Shown in pieces: positions 34,983 through 42,980 of a stretch of DNA of 64,000 bases; the first letter of the stretch is position 1, and each line of letters begins with the position of its first letter. The position numbers and the translations under genes are program-made. The notes beneath the pieces are model-generated. The model did no database searches. It saw only the letters and a program-made list of their open reading frames with translations, and was not told the origin of the DNA. This DNA is from Gelidibacter gilvus (GTDB lineage: Bacteria > Bacteroidota > Bacteroidia > Flavobacteriales > Flavobacteriaceae), in NCBI RefSeq assembly GCF_004115975.1, contig NZ_SDDZ01000003.1, forward strand, positions 310,001 through 374,000, given 5' to 3'.

Positions 34983-35174
34983 TTAGATAACTTTTACGTT
35001 AACTGCGTTTAATCCTTTTTTTCCTTCTGTAAGATCGAATTCAACTTCATCGCCTTCACGAATTTCGTCGATTAATCCTGAAATGTGAACAAAATGTTCT
35101 TTGTTGTTTCCTTCTTCTACGATAAAACCGAAGCCTTTAGCATCGTTGAAAAATTTTACTGTTCCTTTACTCAT
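34983..35174 (-). CDS. Cold-shock protein (CspA family)
   Basis: 63-residue single cold-shock domain: KGTVKFFNDAKGFGFIVEE contains RNP-1 (KGFGFI), and EHFVHISGL contains RNP-2. Binds single-stranded RNA/DNA and melts RNA structure at low temperature. Length and sequence are standard. The 5' leader is short (about 35 nt from the likely promoter box), unlike the long thermosensing leader of E. coli cspA. Confidence 0.96.
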   Translation of the reverse strand: MSKGTVKFFNDAKGFGFIVEEGNNKEHFVHISGLIDEIREGDEVEFDLTEGKKGLNAVNVKVI

Positions 35175-35210
35175 TGTAATAAAATATTAAATTAATTGTA
35201 TATAATGGTT

Positions 35211-35218
35211 CAAAGATA
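35211..35218 (-). promoter_or_regulatory. Putative -7 box TATCTTTG for the cold-shock gene
   Basis: Minus-strand TAnnTTTG, 37 nt upstream of the ATG. A TTTTG lies 15 nt further upstream, closer than the usual -33 spacing. Confidence 0.4.
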
Positions 35219-35418
35219 GTGCCAAAAAGAATACAAAATGCTTTTTGAGGCATGTTTTTTTTATGAATGTCAAGATAATAGTGTACAACTGCTAAATTTG
35301 ATGAGGCAAGCGTCTAAAGTTCTTACGAATTTAGTGTCCAGATCCTCTGAAATGAATTGGATAGACGGTAAGTAATTGTAAATAAATACAATATGGATCC
35401 TTGAAAATCTTCAGTTCC

Positions 35419-35847
35419 TTATTTTTTCGGACGATATGGCTTAACACGAGTTAGGATTATTGCATCATCATTAAAAGACGCTGGTCTGACATCATCAAAA
35501 GAAACGGCGAAATTGATGGCATCTGCATCTATAAATTCGGCAATGGCCAATAATATTTTTTGCTCTCTTGAATCAAGTTTTGTAAGTGTGAAATCAATCT
35601 GGATGGGCTCTGTATCCATATTAATGCTGTAGGTCATTTGACCTCTTTTGTCATTCATCACAAAGTCTTTTCCGCCGATGGTCTGTTCGCCAATTTCAAA
35701 TGCGGCGTATCCTTCTTTGTCAAAAATAACCGCGCCAACACCATTTTTATCCCCTCCAATCCATTTGCCAACAAAGTCTTTGGAGTTACTTTGATTGTTA
35801 AATGCGAAAAACGGAACCAGAACAATTAATAAAATAAGCTTTTTCAT
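35419..35847 (-). CDS. Secreted lipocalin-like hypothetical protein
   Basis: 142 residues with a Sec signal peptide (KKLILLIVLVPFFAFN). The mature start FVGKWIGGDKNGVGAVIFD and the repeated beta strands (FDKEGYAAFEIG, DFVMNDKRGQMTYSI, PIQIDFTLTKLD) are like the lipocalin-like family, where GxW marks the first strand. No Cys for lipid attachment. Ligand unknown. Its own transcription unit, 34 bp upstream of the next minus-strand gene's 3' end. Confidence 0.7.
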   Translation of the reverse strand: MKKLILLIVLVPFFAFNNQSNSKDFVGKWIGGDKNGVGAVIFDKEGYAAFEIGEQTIGGKDFVMNDKRGQMTYSINMDTEPIQIDFTLTKLDSREQKILLAIAEFIDADAINFAVSFDDVRPASFNDDAIILTRVKPYRPKK

Positions 35848-35881
35848 AGGAACATCGTTTTTATATCTGGCAGATAAAGGT

Positions 35882-36235
35882 TTATCGTTTCACCAACATC
35901 CTACATTGTTTTCCCAATATGGCTGAAACTCCTGCCGCAATGCCGCCAATGCATCCTGTAACTAAAAGCAATACAGCCCAATTGCCTCCCAAAGGCAATA
36001 ACACGGCGATTTTTTCGGCTAAAATAAAATCGTTCGCATTGCTCAACCATAGCGCATAGACCGTCCAAAATAGAAAGACCGCTAAAAACGGAATAAAAAA
36101 TACAGCAGCACGATCTAAACTAAAGAATAAGGCTGACACAAATCCTGCCACCATCACGTGCCACCATGGTAAATATTGTGATAGAATAATGGCAATGATT
36201 AAGGTAACTATAAAGTTGATAAGATTCTTTTTCAT
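35882..36235 (-). CDS. Small polytopic membrane protein
   Basis: 117 residues with about four membrane helices (LINFIVTLIIAIILSQYL, VMVAGFVSALFFSL, AVFFIPFLAVFLFWTVYAL, LLLVTGCIGGIAAGVSAIL). The frame extends 31 codons further upstream, but that part overlaps the acylase gene and has no membrane character; the chosen ATG at 36235 overlaps the acylase stop by 4 nt (ATGA), a clear coupling signal. Function unknown; may assist or accompany the acylase. Confidence 0.8.
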   Translation of the reverse strand: MKKNLINFIVTLIIAIILSQYLPWWHVMVAGFVSALFFSLDRAAVFFIPFLAVFLFWTVYALWLSNANDFILAEKIAVLLPLGGNWAVLLLVTGCIGGIAAGVSAILGKQCRMLVKR

Positions 36236-38652
36236 TGTTTTGGAGTTAGGATTTGACTTGCGATAATATCTTTGGTATCCTCTTGATCTTGCATAAACAA
36301 GAGGTTCATATAATCGCCTTTGGCCCATCGATCGATAAAATTGTCATAATATTTACTGCCTGGATTTCCTGACTGTCCACCAGGATAAATGCCATAGCCG
36401 GTTGGGGGCGTGGTCATTTCCACAATCATCCGCCATGAAGGTCCATGGTTTTTTGAAGCGGCATTAACGGTGTTATAATCGCCACCAATGGGCAGATCAA
36501 ATCGTGAAAATGCTGGTAAAGCTTGCAGTAAATGACCAACATAAGTGGCTTTGTAAGCTCCCCAATTATAGTCGCCGTGTTCTGCCTTCCATTCCGTAAG
36601 CTCTTTTGCCGTTTCTTTAAAAGTAATCAAGAATAGATCATTGGAAGTCTCTTTTTCAGAGGTGCTTAGGATATCCATCAATTCGTCTTGCGGATGGTTT
36701 TTAAGCATATAAATGGTTTGATACGTAAATGGCTTCTCCAACGCGCGGCTATCGGCATCGAATTCATCCCATACGATCTTGTATAATTTTGTCCACCAAC
36801 TTTCCCAAATACTTGGTGCAAGTTGATCAATTTCACTATAGAAATCCCAGGATTTAATGGTGTTTAAAATGTCTGTTTCTTCTGCAGTTAAGGTCGATGT
36901 GTCCATATTGGTAAAGATATAGGGCAACAATTCTGACGCTTTTAAATTGTAGTTGTTGTTCTGTAGGTTTTTGAAATCCTGAATATTAAACTTGTCCTTT
37001 GCTCTGAAAAAATCATTGATCACCCGGTTTCTGTAGGTTTCATAACCATCGTTATAAACGTAAAAAGGGTAGGAGGGATCTACGGGGTGCTGATTTGCCG
37101 AACTTACAAATCCGCGCTCTGGGTTTTTTGAATGTGCATTGAATTTCTGAGGAATAAAACTCTGCCAATCGTGTTTTGGGTTGCTGCCATCCAATAAGAA
37201 TTTACCTTGTCCTTTCCATTTGTTTGGGAATTGACCTTGGATCCAGAGCGCGATATCACCTTGGATAGAAGCAAATACAAAGTTTTGGGCAGGTGCCGTA
37301 TAATTTTTTAGCGCGTCGAGGTAATCGTCATAGTTCTTTCCTTCGTTAAGTTTTAAAAACGTACGCTGGTTGTTTCCGCCAATATGTCCAACCCATTGCA
37401 TGGCATAACCTGCTTTGGCATTGTCACCTTTGAAGCTGTGGTCGTAGGAGACAGGACCATGGTGTGTGTATATGATGGTGTCGTAAAGGGTTTCTCTATT
37501 TCGGATTTTGATTTCTTCAATACGCTGTGTGGTCTTTTTCCATTGATCGTCATGTTTGTATTCTTTTCTGGTGTCATCCTTGAATTCAATTTTATACCAA
37601 TCAATAACATCACGGGTCGCATTGGTCTCGCCCCAAGAAATATGATTATTATAGCCAGAGATGATGCCCAAGGCTCCAGGGAGTGTGGCACCATAGCTGT
37701 TGTGTTCTGGGGTTGCCAATTGCATTACAAACCAGATGGAAGGCAGGTTTAAGCCTAAATGAGGATCGTTGGCTAGAATGGGATGGCCAGAATAGGATTT
37801 TCTTCCAGAAACCGCCCAGTTATTACTACCGTTTTGCGGGTGCGGCTTGTCTAATGTTTCCGTGATGGAAATGGAATCTAAAGACCTATCCTGTTCAGGG
37901 GTTTCTGGCATTTTTACATTTATGAAACTCCAATCGGTTTCTTTGGAGATTACGGGATCATTAACATCAAAGAAGTCTGGGAATAAAAGATCGTAGCGTT
38001 CTTTTCCAAATTTTGCTAATGCATTGGTATGTTCCAGATCCGCTTCCCTTCCTGCCAGCATTTTGGTCATATACATCAGTAAAAGCGCTGTTTTATCAAT
38101 GGTCCATGGCTCAGGGGCATAATCCAATAATTTATATTCTACTGGATAGTCTTTGGGCTCTAATTGATTGATATAGCTATTTACGCCATCACGGTAGGCT
38201 TCAATATAGCTAAGGGTTTCAGGATCTTCCTGCATTTTTTCGAGAGCGTTTTCTGCGCCAAAAACCATCCCGCGTCGGCGTTCCTGACGGTCATAGTCTA
38301 AGGCTTGCTCTCCAAGTATTTCTGCTAAGCGTCCACCAGCGGCAAAGGTTTGGAATTCCAATTGCCACAAACGATGTTTCGCGGTCAAATAACCCTGTGC
38401 CCGATAGAGGTCGGTGTTGTTTTGTGCAAAGACATGCGGAATTAAATGTTCGTCATAATGAACGGTGACTTCATTCGTTAAACCATCAATATGCATTGTG
38501 GAGCTAAGATTTTCGTCCAATTCGTTTTGCCAAAATCCTTCATTGGGACTTAAGAATTTTCCCATAGGCGGCGTGCTGCCAAATTTGCTATTTAGACCAA
38601 AAAAAACCACTAACGTGAGCACTAATGTAAGCGGAAGCTTAAAATATTTCAT
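36232..38652 (-). CDS. Penicillin acylase family protein (S45 Ntn hydrolase)
   Basis: 806-residue precursor with an N-terminal membrane/signal segment (LPLTLVLTLVVFFGL). Family members self-cleave into alpha and beta chains, the beta chain starting at the nucleophilic Ser. Here the cleavage site is NG-SNNWAVSG, making Ser276 the nucleophile. Downstream: ILANDPHLGLNLPSIWF, GATLPGALGIISGYNNHISWG with the oxyanion Asn, and GGQSGNPGSKYYDNF near the C-terminus. The enzymes hydrolyse amides: beta-lactam side chains, acyl-homoserine lactones or other N-acyl compounds. The natural substrate here is unknown; quorum quenching is possible. In an operon with the small membrane protein downstream. Confidence 0.93.
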   Translation of the reverse strand: MKYFKLPLTLVLTLVVFFGLNSKFGSTPPMGKFLSPNEGFWQNELDENLSSTMHIDGLTNEVTVHYDEHLIPHVFAQNNTDLYRAQGYLTAKHRLWQLEFQTFAAGGRLAEILGEQALDYDRQERRRGMVFGAENALEKMQEDPETLSYIEAYRDGVNSYINQLEPKDYPVEYKLLDYAPEPWTIDKTALLLMYMTKMLAGREADLEHTNALAKFGKERYDLLFPDFFDVNDPVISKETDWSFINVKMPETPEQDRSLDSISITETLDKPHPQNGSNNWAVSGRKSYSGHPILANDPHLGLNLPSIWFVMQLATPEHNSYGATLPGALGIISGYNNHISWGETNATRDVIDWYKIEFKDDTRKEYKHDDQWKKTTQRIEEIKIRNRETLYDTIIYTHHGPVSYDHSFKGDNAKAGYAMQWVGHIGGNNQRTFLKLNEGKNYDDYLDALKNYTAPAQNFVFASIQGDIALWIQGQFPNKWKGQGKFLLDGSNPKHDWQSFIPQKFNAHSKNPERGFVSSANQHPVDPSYPFYVYNDGYETYRNRVINDFFRAKDKFNIQDFKNLQNNNYNLKASELLPYIFTNMDTSTLTAEETDILNTIKSWDFYSEIDQLAPSIWESWWTKLYKIVWDEFDADSRALEKPFTYQTIYMLKNHPQDELMDILSTSEKETSNDLFLITFKETAKELTEWKAEHGDYNWGAYKATYVGHLLQALPAFSRFDLPIGGDYNTVNAASKNHGPSWRMIVEMTTPPTGYGIYPGGQSGNPGSKYYDNFIDRWAKGDYMNLLFMQDQEDTKDIIASQILTPKQ

Positions 38653-38751
38653 AAAAATAATTTAGTTAGGGCTTTGAAAATAAGAATTATTGTGTCAATA
38701 CAAACCTAATGGAGAAATAAGTTTATTTGGAATAAATGAAATATGTCTGTT

Positions 38752-39048
38752 TTAGCGGAGCACCAATTTTTTTATTACCTCTTTGCCTAAAGCTTCATTC
38801 AGCATTTTAATGATTTTTTGGTTGCCATAACTAAGTTCTTCTCGTAATACACTGGAACTGAGTTGTACATAAAGTGTGTCGCGTTCCAATTGAATGGCGG
38901 TGGTGTAATTGTTGACGCCATTTCCCATCATTTGCGCCCAAGCGTCCTTGACGTTCACTTTGTCCAAACCTGGTTGGAGTCTGTTGGTGTCAACAAATTC
39001 TTTTAAAAGGTCACTGATCGATAGATTGTCTTTGTTACGTCTTGCCAT
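38752..39048 (-). CDS. DUF721 (DciA-like) protein
   Basis: 98 residues: SISDLLKEFVDTNRLQPGLDK, VNVKDAWAQMMGNGVNNYT, QLERDTLYVQLSSSVLREEL, YGNQKIIKMLNEALGKEVIKKLVLR. This is the complete DUF721 fold, KH-like. In other bacteria, DciA proteins of this family load the replicative helicase DnaB. The position downstream of recF fits a replication/repair link. A palindromic repeat sits in the 68-bp gap to the lipocalin-like gene upstream. Confidence 0.9.
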   Translation of the reverse strand: MARRNKDNLSISDLLKEFVDTNRLQPGLDKVNVKDAWAQMMGNGVNNYTTAIQLERDTLYVQLSSSVLREELSYGNQKIIKMLNEALGKEVIKKLVLR

Positions 39049-39086
39049 TTTGGAATTTGTTAATTGCTCTTTGGAACTCAGTTTTT

Positions 39087-39111
39087 TTGCCTGCCTGTCG
39101 GCAGACAGGGA
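39087..39111. repeat. Two-fold palindrome repeat, copy 1
   Basis: 25-bp element identical to 39617-39641. It can fold in two mutually exclusive ways: CTGCC/GGCAG or CCTGTC/GACAGG. Confidence 0.85.
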
Positions 39112-39116
39112 ATTTG

Positions 39117-39548
39117 TTATTTTGAATTTGATTTTTCAACGGTTATTGGCTCGAAGCGCTTATAAAGATACTTTATCTTTTGATCATTTATAATTAATAA
39201 TTTTTCATCTGTAGCATCTAAAACCGTTTCCTTCCAGTTGGCAAAAGGGGTTGTGTAATAGATATGTAGACTATCATTTTCTATTTTTAGAATTAGGCTC
39301 TCAGAGTCGTCGGAAGTTGTGTAAGTCCCGTTAAAACTTGGTTTCATTTTTTTTCTATATCCAGTTAAACTGTCGGAAATGCTGAGGAAGTCTACGGTAT
39401 CGTTATAGGTGTATTCACGTTTAGAGCCATCTGCCATGATGACTTCATCAATTTCCCAATAGCCGTTTAAATGTTTGATTAAAGAATTTGGATCTTTGGA
39501 ACAACTTAATAAAACAAGGCTAAAAATTAAAATTGTATATTTTTTCAT
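39117..39548 (-). CDS. Lipocalin-like lipoprotein
   Basis: 143 residues. Lipoprotein signal MKKYTILIFSLVLLSC (Cys16). The mature domain starts with LNGYWEIDEV, the GxW of lipocalin-like proteins, and contains alternating strands (TYNDTVDFLSISD, FNGTYTTSDDSESLIL, LLIINDQKIKYLYKRF). Function unknown. It lies between recF and DUF721 on the same strand, bracketed by two identical 25-bp palindromic elements (39087-39111 and 39617-39641). Confidence 0.78.
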   Translation of the reverse strand: MKKYTILIFSLVLLSCSKDPNSLIKHLNGYWEIDEVIMADGSKREYTYNDTVDFLSISDSLTGYRKKMKPSFNGTYTTSDDSESLILKIENDSLHIYYTTPFANWKETVLDATDEKLLIINDQKIKYLYKRFEPITVEKSNSK

Positions 39549-39616
39549 AAGGATGTTGAGTTTTCAATGTCCAAAATTCAAGGATCAAATTCCAAAAATA
39601 TTGAACGCTGTTGGAA

Positions 39617-39641
39617 TTTGCCTGCCTGTCGGCAGACAGGG
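39617..39641. repeat. Two-fold palindrome repeat, copy 2
   Basis: Identical, same orientation, to 39087-39111; upstream of the lipocalin-like gene and 22 bp past the recF stop codon side. Confidence 0.85.
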
Positions 39642-39662
39642 TATTTTAAATATTGGAGTTTT

Positions 39663-40745
39663 TTATTTCAGTTTAAATATCTTATAAGATTGATGTACCT
39701 GTTTTATGATCGCTTCGGTACGATCGGCATGCGTATCGCTTATAAAAAGTTGTCCGAAATTCTCGTTATTCACCAGTCCAATGATTTGTGCCACGCGATT
39801 TTCATCTAATTTATCAAAAATATCGTCCAAAAGCAAAATAGGAGAAACTCCGCTTTTCTGTTTGATAAAATCAAATTGCGCCAATTTTAAGGCAATCAAG
39901 AACGATTTTTGCTGTCCCTGACTACCGAATCTTTTAATGGGGAAGTCGTCAATCTCAAAACTTAAATCGTCTTTATGAATCCCAACCGAGGTATATTGAA
40001 GCGCTTTGTCCTTATTGATGTTGATTTTTAAAAGCGAATTCAAATCGTTTTCAAACAAATCACTTTTATAACTTAGGTGAACGGGTTCTTGGTGATTACT
40101 GATCGCGTTGTATCGCGTTTTAAAAATAGGGATAAAGGTTTCCAAGAACGCTTTTCTGATGGTAAATATTTCTGAGCCATAAGTATGCAGCTGTTCGTTA
40201 TAAACATCCAAGGTTTGTGCGTTAAACGTATTATTCAGCGCAAAGTATTTCAATAGCGCATTTCGCTGTTGTAAAATTTTATTGTAATTAATAAGTTGGT
40301 TGAGGTAATTTTTATCGCTTTGCGAAATTACGCTATCAATAAATTTTCGTCTGGTTTCGCTGCCTTCTATAATCAAATCTCTATCGGCTGGAGAAATAAT
40401 GACCAAAGGGATGAAGCCAATATGGTCGCTAAATCGCTCATAAGCCTTAGAATTTCGCTTAATCATCTTTTTTTGCGACTTTTTTAATGAAACTAGAATC
40501 TTTTCTTCACGATTATCTTTCTCAAAAACGCCTTCCACTACAAAAAAATCCTCCCCGTGTTTAATGTTTTGCGACGCTATCGGATTGAAGTAACTTTTCC
40601 CGAAAGACAGATGATAAATTGCATCAAGAACGTTGGTCTTTCCAATGCCATTGGCGCCTACAAAGCAATTGATCTTATGGTCAAAGGTAAAGTTCTGACT
40701 GTCAAAATTCTTGTAATTGAGTAAGGAAAGTGAGTTTAAAATCAT
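39663..40745 (-). CDS. recF: DNA replication and repair protein RecF
   Basis: 360-residue SMC-like ABC ATPase that, with RecO and RecR, loads RecA onto gapped DNA. Walker A is GANGIGKTN (about 30-38), the ABC signature region is [16 protein letters not shown] near 300, and Walker B is [15 protein letters not shown]. The start is ATG 40745 ([14 protein letters not shown], the usual RecF start); the open frame runs 32 codons further upstream but those residues are not RecF-like. Divergent from the TPR gene; first gene of a probable recF/lipocalin-like/DUF721 unit. Confidence 0.95.
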   Translation of the reverse strand: MILNSLSLLNYKNFDSQNFTFDHKINCFVGANGIGKTNVLDAIYHLSFGKSYFNPIASQNIKHGEDFFVVEGVFEKDNREEKILVSLKKSQKKMIKRNSKAYERFSDHIGFIPLVIISPADRDLIIEGSETRRKFIDSVISQSDKNYLNQLINYNKILQQRNALLKYFALNNTFNAQTLDVYNEQLHTYGSEIFTIRKAFLETFIPIFKTRYNAISNHQEPVHLSYKSDLFENDLNSLLKININKDKALQYTSVGIHKDDLSFEIDDFPIKRFGSQGQQKSFLIALKLAQFDFIKQKSGVSPILLLDDIFDKLDENRVAQIIGLVNNENFGQLFISDTHADRTEAIIKQVHQSYKIFKLK

Positions 40746-40850
40746 GTAAAAATTCGCTTTTAAAAAAGATTGTTTGTCAACATTGCGAATGGAAGTGCAA
40801 ATTATTGAAAAATAACAAATAATATACCTTTTATATACCAATAAAAATTT

Positions 40851-40858
40851 TAATTTTG
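40851..40858 (+). promoter_or_regulatory. Putative -7 box TAATTTTG for the TPR-ribH unit
   Basis: TAnnTTTG match 21 nt upstream of the ATG at 40880. Its TTG (40856-40858) is in frame with the gene and can be mistaken for the start. Confidence 0.45.
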
Positions 40859-40879
40859 CGGCGCATTAATTATGACGAT

Positions 40880-41647
40880 ATGGCAACTTATAAGAAAAGA
40901 GGTTACAAACCGAAAACGAAGGCTGAGAAACAAGACGCTTTAGAAGAAAACTCAACAACGGCTGAGGTATTTAATACTTTAGATGAGTCCGCTTCAAGAA
41001 CTGAAGAATGGGCAGTAAAAAACCAAAATTATATTATTGGTGCGGTTGCAGCTATTGTAGTTGTTGTTTTAGGGTTTTTGGCATACAATAAATTTGTAGC
41101 AGAACCTAAGGCTAGTGAGGCCATGAACGAAATGTTCAAAGCACAACAATATTTTGAACAAGCACTTAATGGCGCAGCAGCTAAAGATTCATTATATACC
41201 TTATCTCTAAATGGAGGTGAAGGAAAATATGGAATGTTGGACATTATCAATGAATATAGTGGGACACCAGCAGCTAATTTAGCTAACTATTATGCTGGAA
41301 TGGCTTATTATAGTTTAAATGATTACACAAACTCGGTTAAGTATCTGGGTAAGTTTTCAAGTAAAGATAAAATGTTGGGACCTATTGCCAACGGAAGGAT
41401 TGGAGATGCATTTGTTCAATTGAATCAGCCTGAAGATGCTTTGAATTATTATGAAAAAGCGGCTAACATGAACAAAAACGATTACACTACGCCAATGTTT
41501 TTATTTAAAGCAGGCAACGTGGCGCTGAATTTAGGTAAAACCAAAAAAGCACTTGATCACTTTACAACCATAAAAGAAAGCTATCCAAACTCTAGTGAGG
41601 CTGGCAATATTGATGTCTTTATAGGAAAAGCACAAGCAAGTTTGTAA
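40880..41647 (+). CDS. Membrane-anchored TPR protein (YfgM-like)
   Basis: 255 residues. A charged N-terminal cytosolic part (YKKRGYKPKTKAEKQ), one membrane helix at about 50-70 (YIIGAVAAIVVVVLGFLAY), then periplasmic TPR-like pairs: NLANYYAGMAYYSLNDYTNS, GRIGDAFVQLNQPEDALNYY, LFKAGNVALNLGKTKKALDH. The arrangement matches YfgM, which interacts with the translocon and chaperones in E. coli; a comparable role in envelope protein handling is inferred. ATG 40880 is chosen over a TTG at 40856 that lies in the promoter box. Four nt before ribH, so co-transcribed with it. Confidence 0.85.
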   Translation: MATYKKRGYKPKTKAEKQDALEENSTTAEVFNTLDESASRTEEWAVKNQNYIIGAVAAIVVVVLGFLAYNKFVAEPKASEAMNEMFKAQQYFEQALNGAAAKDSLYTLSLNGGEGKYGMLDIINEYSGTPAANLANYYAGMAYYSLNDYTNSVKYLGKFSSKDKMLGPIANGRIGDAFVQLNQPEDALNYYEKAANMNKNDYTTPMFLFKAGNVALNLGKTKKALDHFTTIKESYPNSSEAGNIDVFIGKAQASL

Positions 41648-41651
41648 AACA

Positions 41652-42134
41652 ATGACAGCAAAAAAGCAAAATTTATCTGATTACGATAAAAACACAATCC
41701 CAAATGCGAAAGACTTTCGATTTGGGATTGTTGTTTCAGAATGGAACAATAATATCACTGATAATCTTCATAAAGGCGCTCTTGACACTTTGGTTGGACA
41801 TGGGGTCTTGGCAGAAAACATCATCAGTTGGCATGTTCCTGGAAGTTATGAGTTGATCTATGGCAGCAAAAAGATGCAAGACCAAAAGGTTGATGCGGTG
41901 ATTGCCATAGGTTGCGTGATTCAAGGCGAAACCAAACATTTCGATTTTGTATGTGAAGCCGTTTCACTTGGAATCAAAGATTTAAATGTGTTGCATGACA
42001 CGCCGGTCATTTTTTGTGTGCTCACCGACAATAATATGCAACAGTCCATTGACAGATCAGGTGGTAAACACGGCAACAAAGGTGTTGAAGCTGCTGTAGT
42101 AGCGATCAAGATGGCGGCGTTGCGTCAGGCTTAA
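41652..42134 (+). CDS. ribH: 6,7-dimethyl-8-ribityllumazine synthase
   Basis: 160-residue enzyme of riboflavin synthesis; condenses the ribityl-pyrimidine with dihydroxybutanone phosphate. Motifs in order: VVSEWNNNITDNL, SWHVPGSYELIYG, AIGCVIQGETKHFDFVCE with the catalytic His88, and NNMQQSIDRSGGKHGNKG for the phosphate site. Forms pentamers or 60-mers. Other riboflavin genes are not near, as is common in this phylum. Immediately followed by a degenerate heptad array. Confidence 0.96.
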   Translation: MTAKKQNLSDYDKNTIPNAKDFRFGIVVSEWNNNITDNLHKGALDTLVGHGVLAENIISWHVPGSYELIYGSKKMQDQKVDAVIAIGCVIQGETKHFDFVCEAVSLGIKDLNVLHDTPVIFCVLTDNNMQQSIDRSGGKHGNKGVEAAVVAIKMAALRQA

Positions 42135-42138
42135 GGAC

Positions 42139-42166
42139 AGTCTTCAGTAAGCAGTTTTCAGTATTC
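42139..42166. repeat. Degenerate heptad array AGTnnnC x4
   Basis: AGTCTTC, AGTAAGC, AGTTTTC, AGTATTC in uninterrupted succession, beginning 4 nt after the ribH stop codon. Confidence 0.7.
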
Positions 42167-42347
42167 AAAGTTTAGTAGGTTGTCTTGAAAAGCGTGTGAA
42201 TTGCTTTGTTTTTTGACGTTGGCTCGATAGCTCTTAGGATCATGGGTTTTTTTCGACCCAATTCTTTGCCTTCTCTCGTGCTCTGTGAGAATTTGTTAAA
42301 AAACTGTCGACAATGGAAAGTCATTAGGCTTTAACTGAATACTCACC

Positions 42348-42397
42348 CGTCATCCGTCATCCCAACTTCCAACTTCGCGCTTCACGCTTCGCACTCC
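42348..42397. repeat. Heptad array, locus B (CGTCATC x2 and AACTTC-type x5)
   Basis: CGTCATC twice, two spacer bases, then AACTTCC, AACTTCG, CGCTTCA, CGCTTCG, CACTCC(-). The last five units align unit by unit with the array at 24147-24180. Confidence 0.75.
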
Positions 42398-42448
42398 TTT
42401 CTTAACAATTTTTAGCAGTAAAAGCATCGTTTTTCCTCGTATTTTGAG

Positions 42449-42456
42449 TACATTTG
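42449..42456 (+). promoter_or_regulatory. Putative -7 box TACATTTG for the small-protein/mutL operon
   Basis: TAnnTTTG match. Its TTG (42454) is in frame with the gene and mimics a start codon. Confidence 0.45.
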
Positions 42457-42483
42457 AAGTTCACAAAGGCAAAGCGTTCAACA

Positions 42484-42693
42484 GTGAATTTATTTAATCA
42501 GCGTCAACCTAAACGTTTCAGTTACACGCCAAGACATCTCAAAGAGCATCATAAGGACAATTCAAATGAATTAGATCCTAAATGGCGTCAAAAAACACAG
42601 CGCAAGAAAAAAGCGCGGACATTACCTATGCTCCTGATTTTTTTAGGTATGGTAATTGTTATTTGGTATGTTTTAAGTAACTACGAAATTTAG
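42484..42693 (+). CDS. Small membrane protein, paralogue A of the FSYTPR pair
   Basis: 69 residues. The N-terminus FNQRQPKRFSYTPRHLK is followed by a very basic part (KWRQKTQRKKKAR) and a C-terminal membrane helix (LPMLLIFLGMVIVIWYVL). I choose the GTG at 42484: with it the N-terminus aligns position by position with the next protein (xxxFxxRQxKxFSYTPR), whereas the upstream TTG at 42454 lies in a likely promoter box. A C-tail-anchored protein with a positively charged cytosolic part; function unknown. First gene of an operon with its paralogue and mutL, 5 nt apart. Confidence 0.75.
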   Translation: MNLFNQRQPKRFSYTPRHLKEHHKDNSNELDPKWRQKTQRKKKARTLPMLLIFLGMVIVIWYVLSNYEI

Positions 42694-42698
42694 AAATT

Positions 42699-42980
42699 AT
42701 GAGCATCTTTAAAACACGTCAAAACAAAAAATTTAGCTACACCCCACGGTACTATAAAGGTGAGGAGAACCCTTTTGAGATCAAGCATAAATTTGAAGAG
42801 CACAGAAAAACGGTTGGAAAAGTTGGTCTAAAAGGTAAATTCGAAAACGCATGGGATGATTATAAAAATTCACCTGACGCTTCGGTCAAAAAACGAACTC
42901 TTATAATCATTGGAATTTTAGTATTCATTTTTCTTTTGATCATAGGCTTCGATTTGTCAATATTCTTTCCAAAGGGCTAA
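42699..42980 (+). CDS. Small membrane protein, paralogue B of the FSYTPR pair
   Basis: 93 residues: FKTRQNKKFSYTPRYYKG at the start, a charged middle (KHKFEEHRKTVGKVGLKGK), and a C-terminal membrane helix (TLIIIGILVFIFLLIIGF) followed by SIFFPKG. Shares the N-terminal motif with the preceding gene. Homologues are sometimes labelled riboflavin synthase beta subunit, a carry-over from the neighbouring ribH; nothing here resembles that enzyme. Its stop overlaps the mutL start by 1 nt (TAATG). Confidence 0.8.
   Translation: MSIFKTRQNKKFSYTPRYYKGEENPFEIKHKFEEHRKTVGKVGLKGKFENAWDDYKNSPDASVKKRTLIIIGILVFIFLLIIGFDLSIFFPKG

Larger units (their letters stand above)
42135..42483. other. 349-bp intergenic region rich in 7-bp-period sequence
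   Basis: Between ribH and the small-protein/mutL operon. Holds AGTCTTC-AGTAAGC-AGTTTTC-AGTATTC (42139-42166), two CGTCATC units (42348-42361), the AACTTC-type array (42364-42397) and a putative promoter (42449-42456). No gene found. Confidence 0.6.

Noticed and set aside
42699-42980. Riboflavin synthase beta subunit, suggested by the ribH neighbour
   Set aside because: Small membrane protein without any enzyme motif; the real lumazine synthase is ribH upstream.
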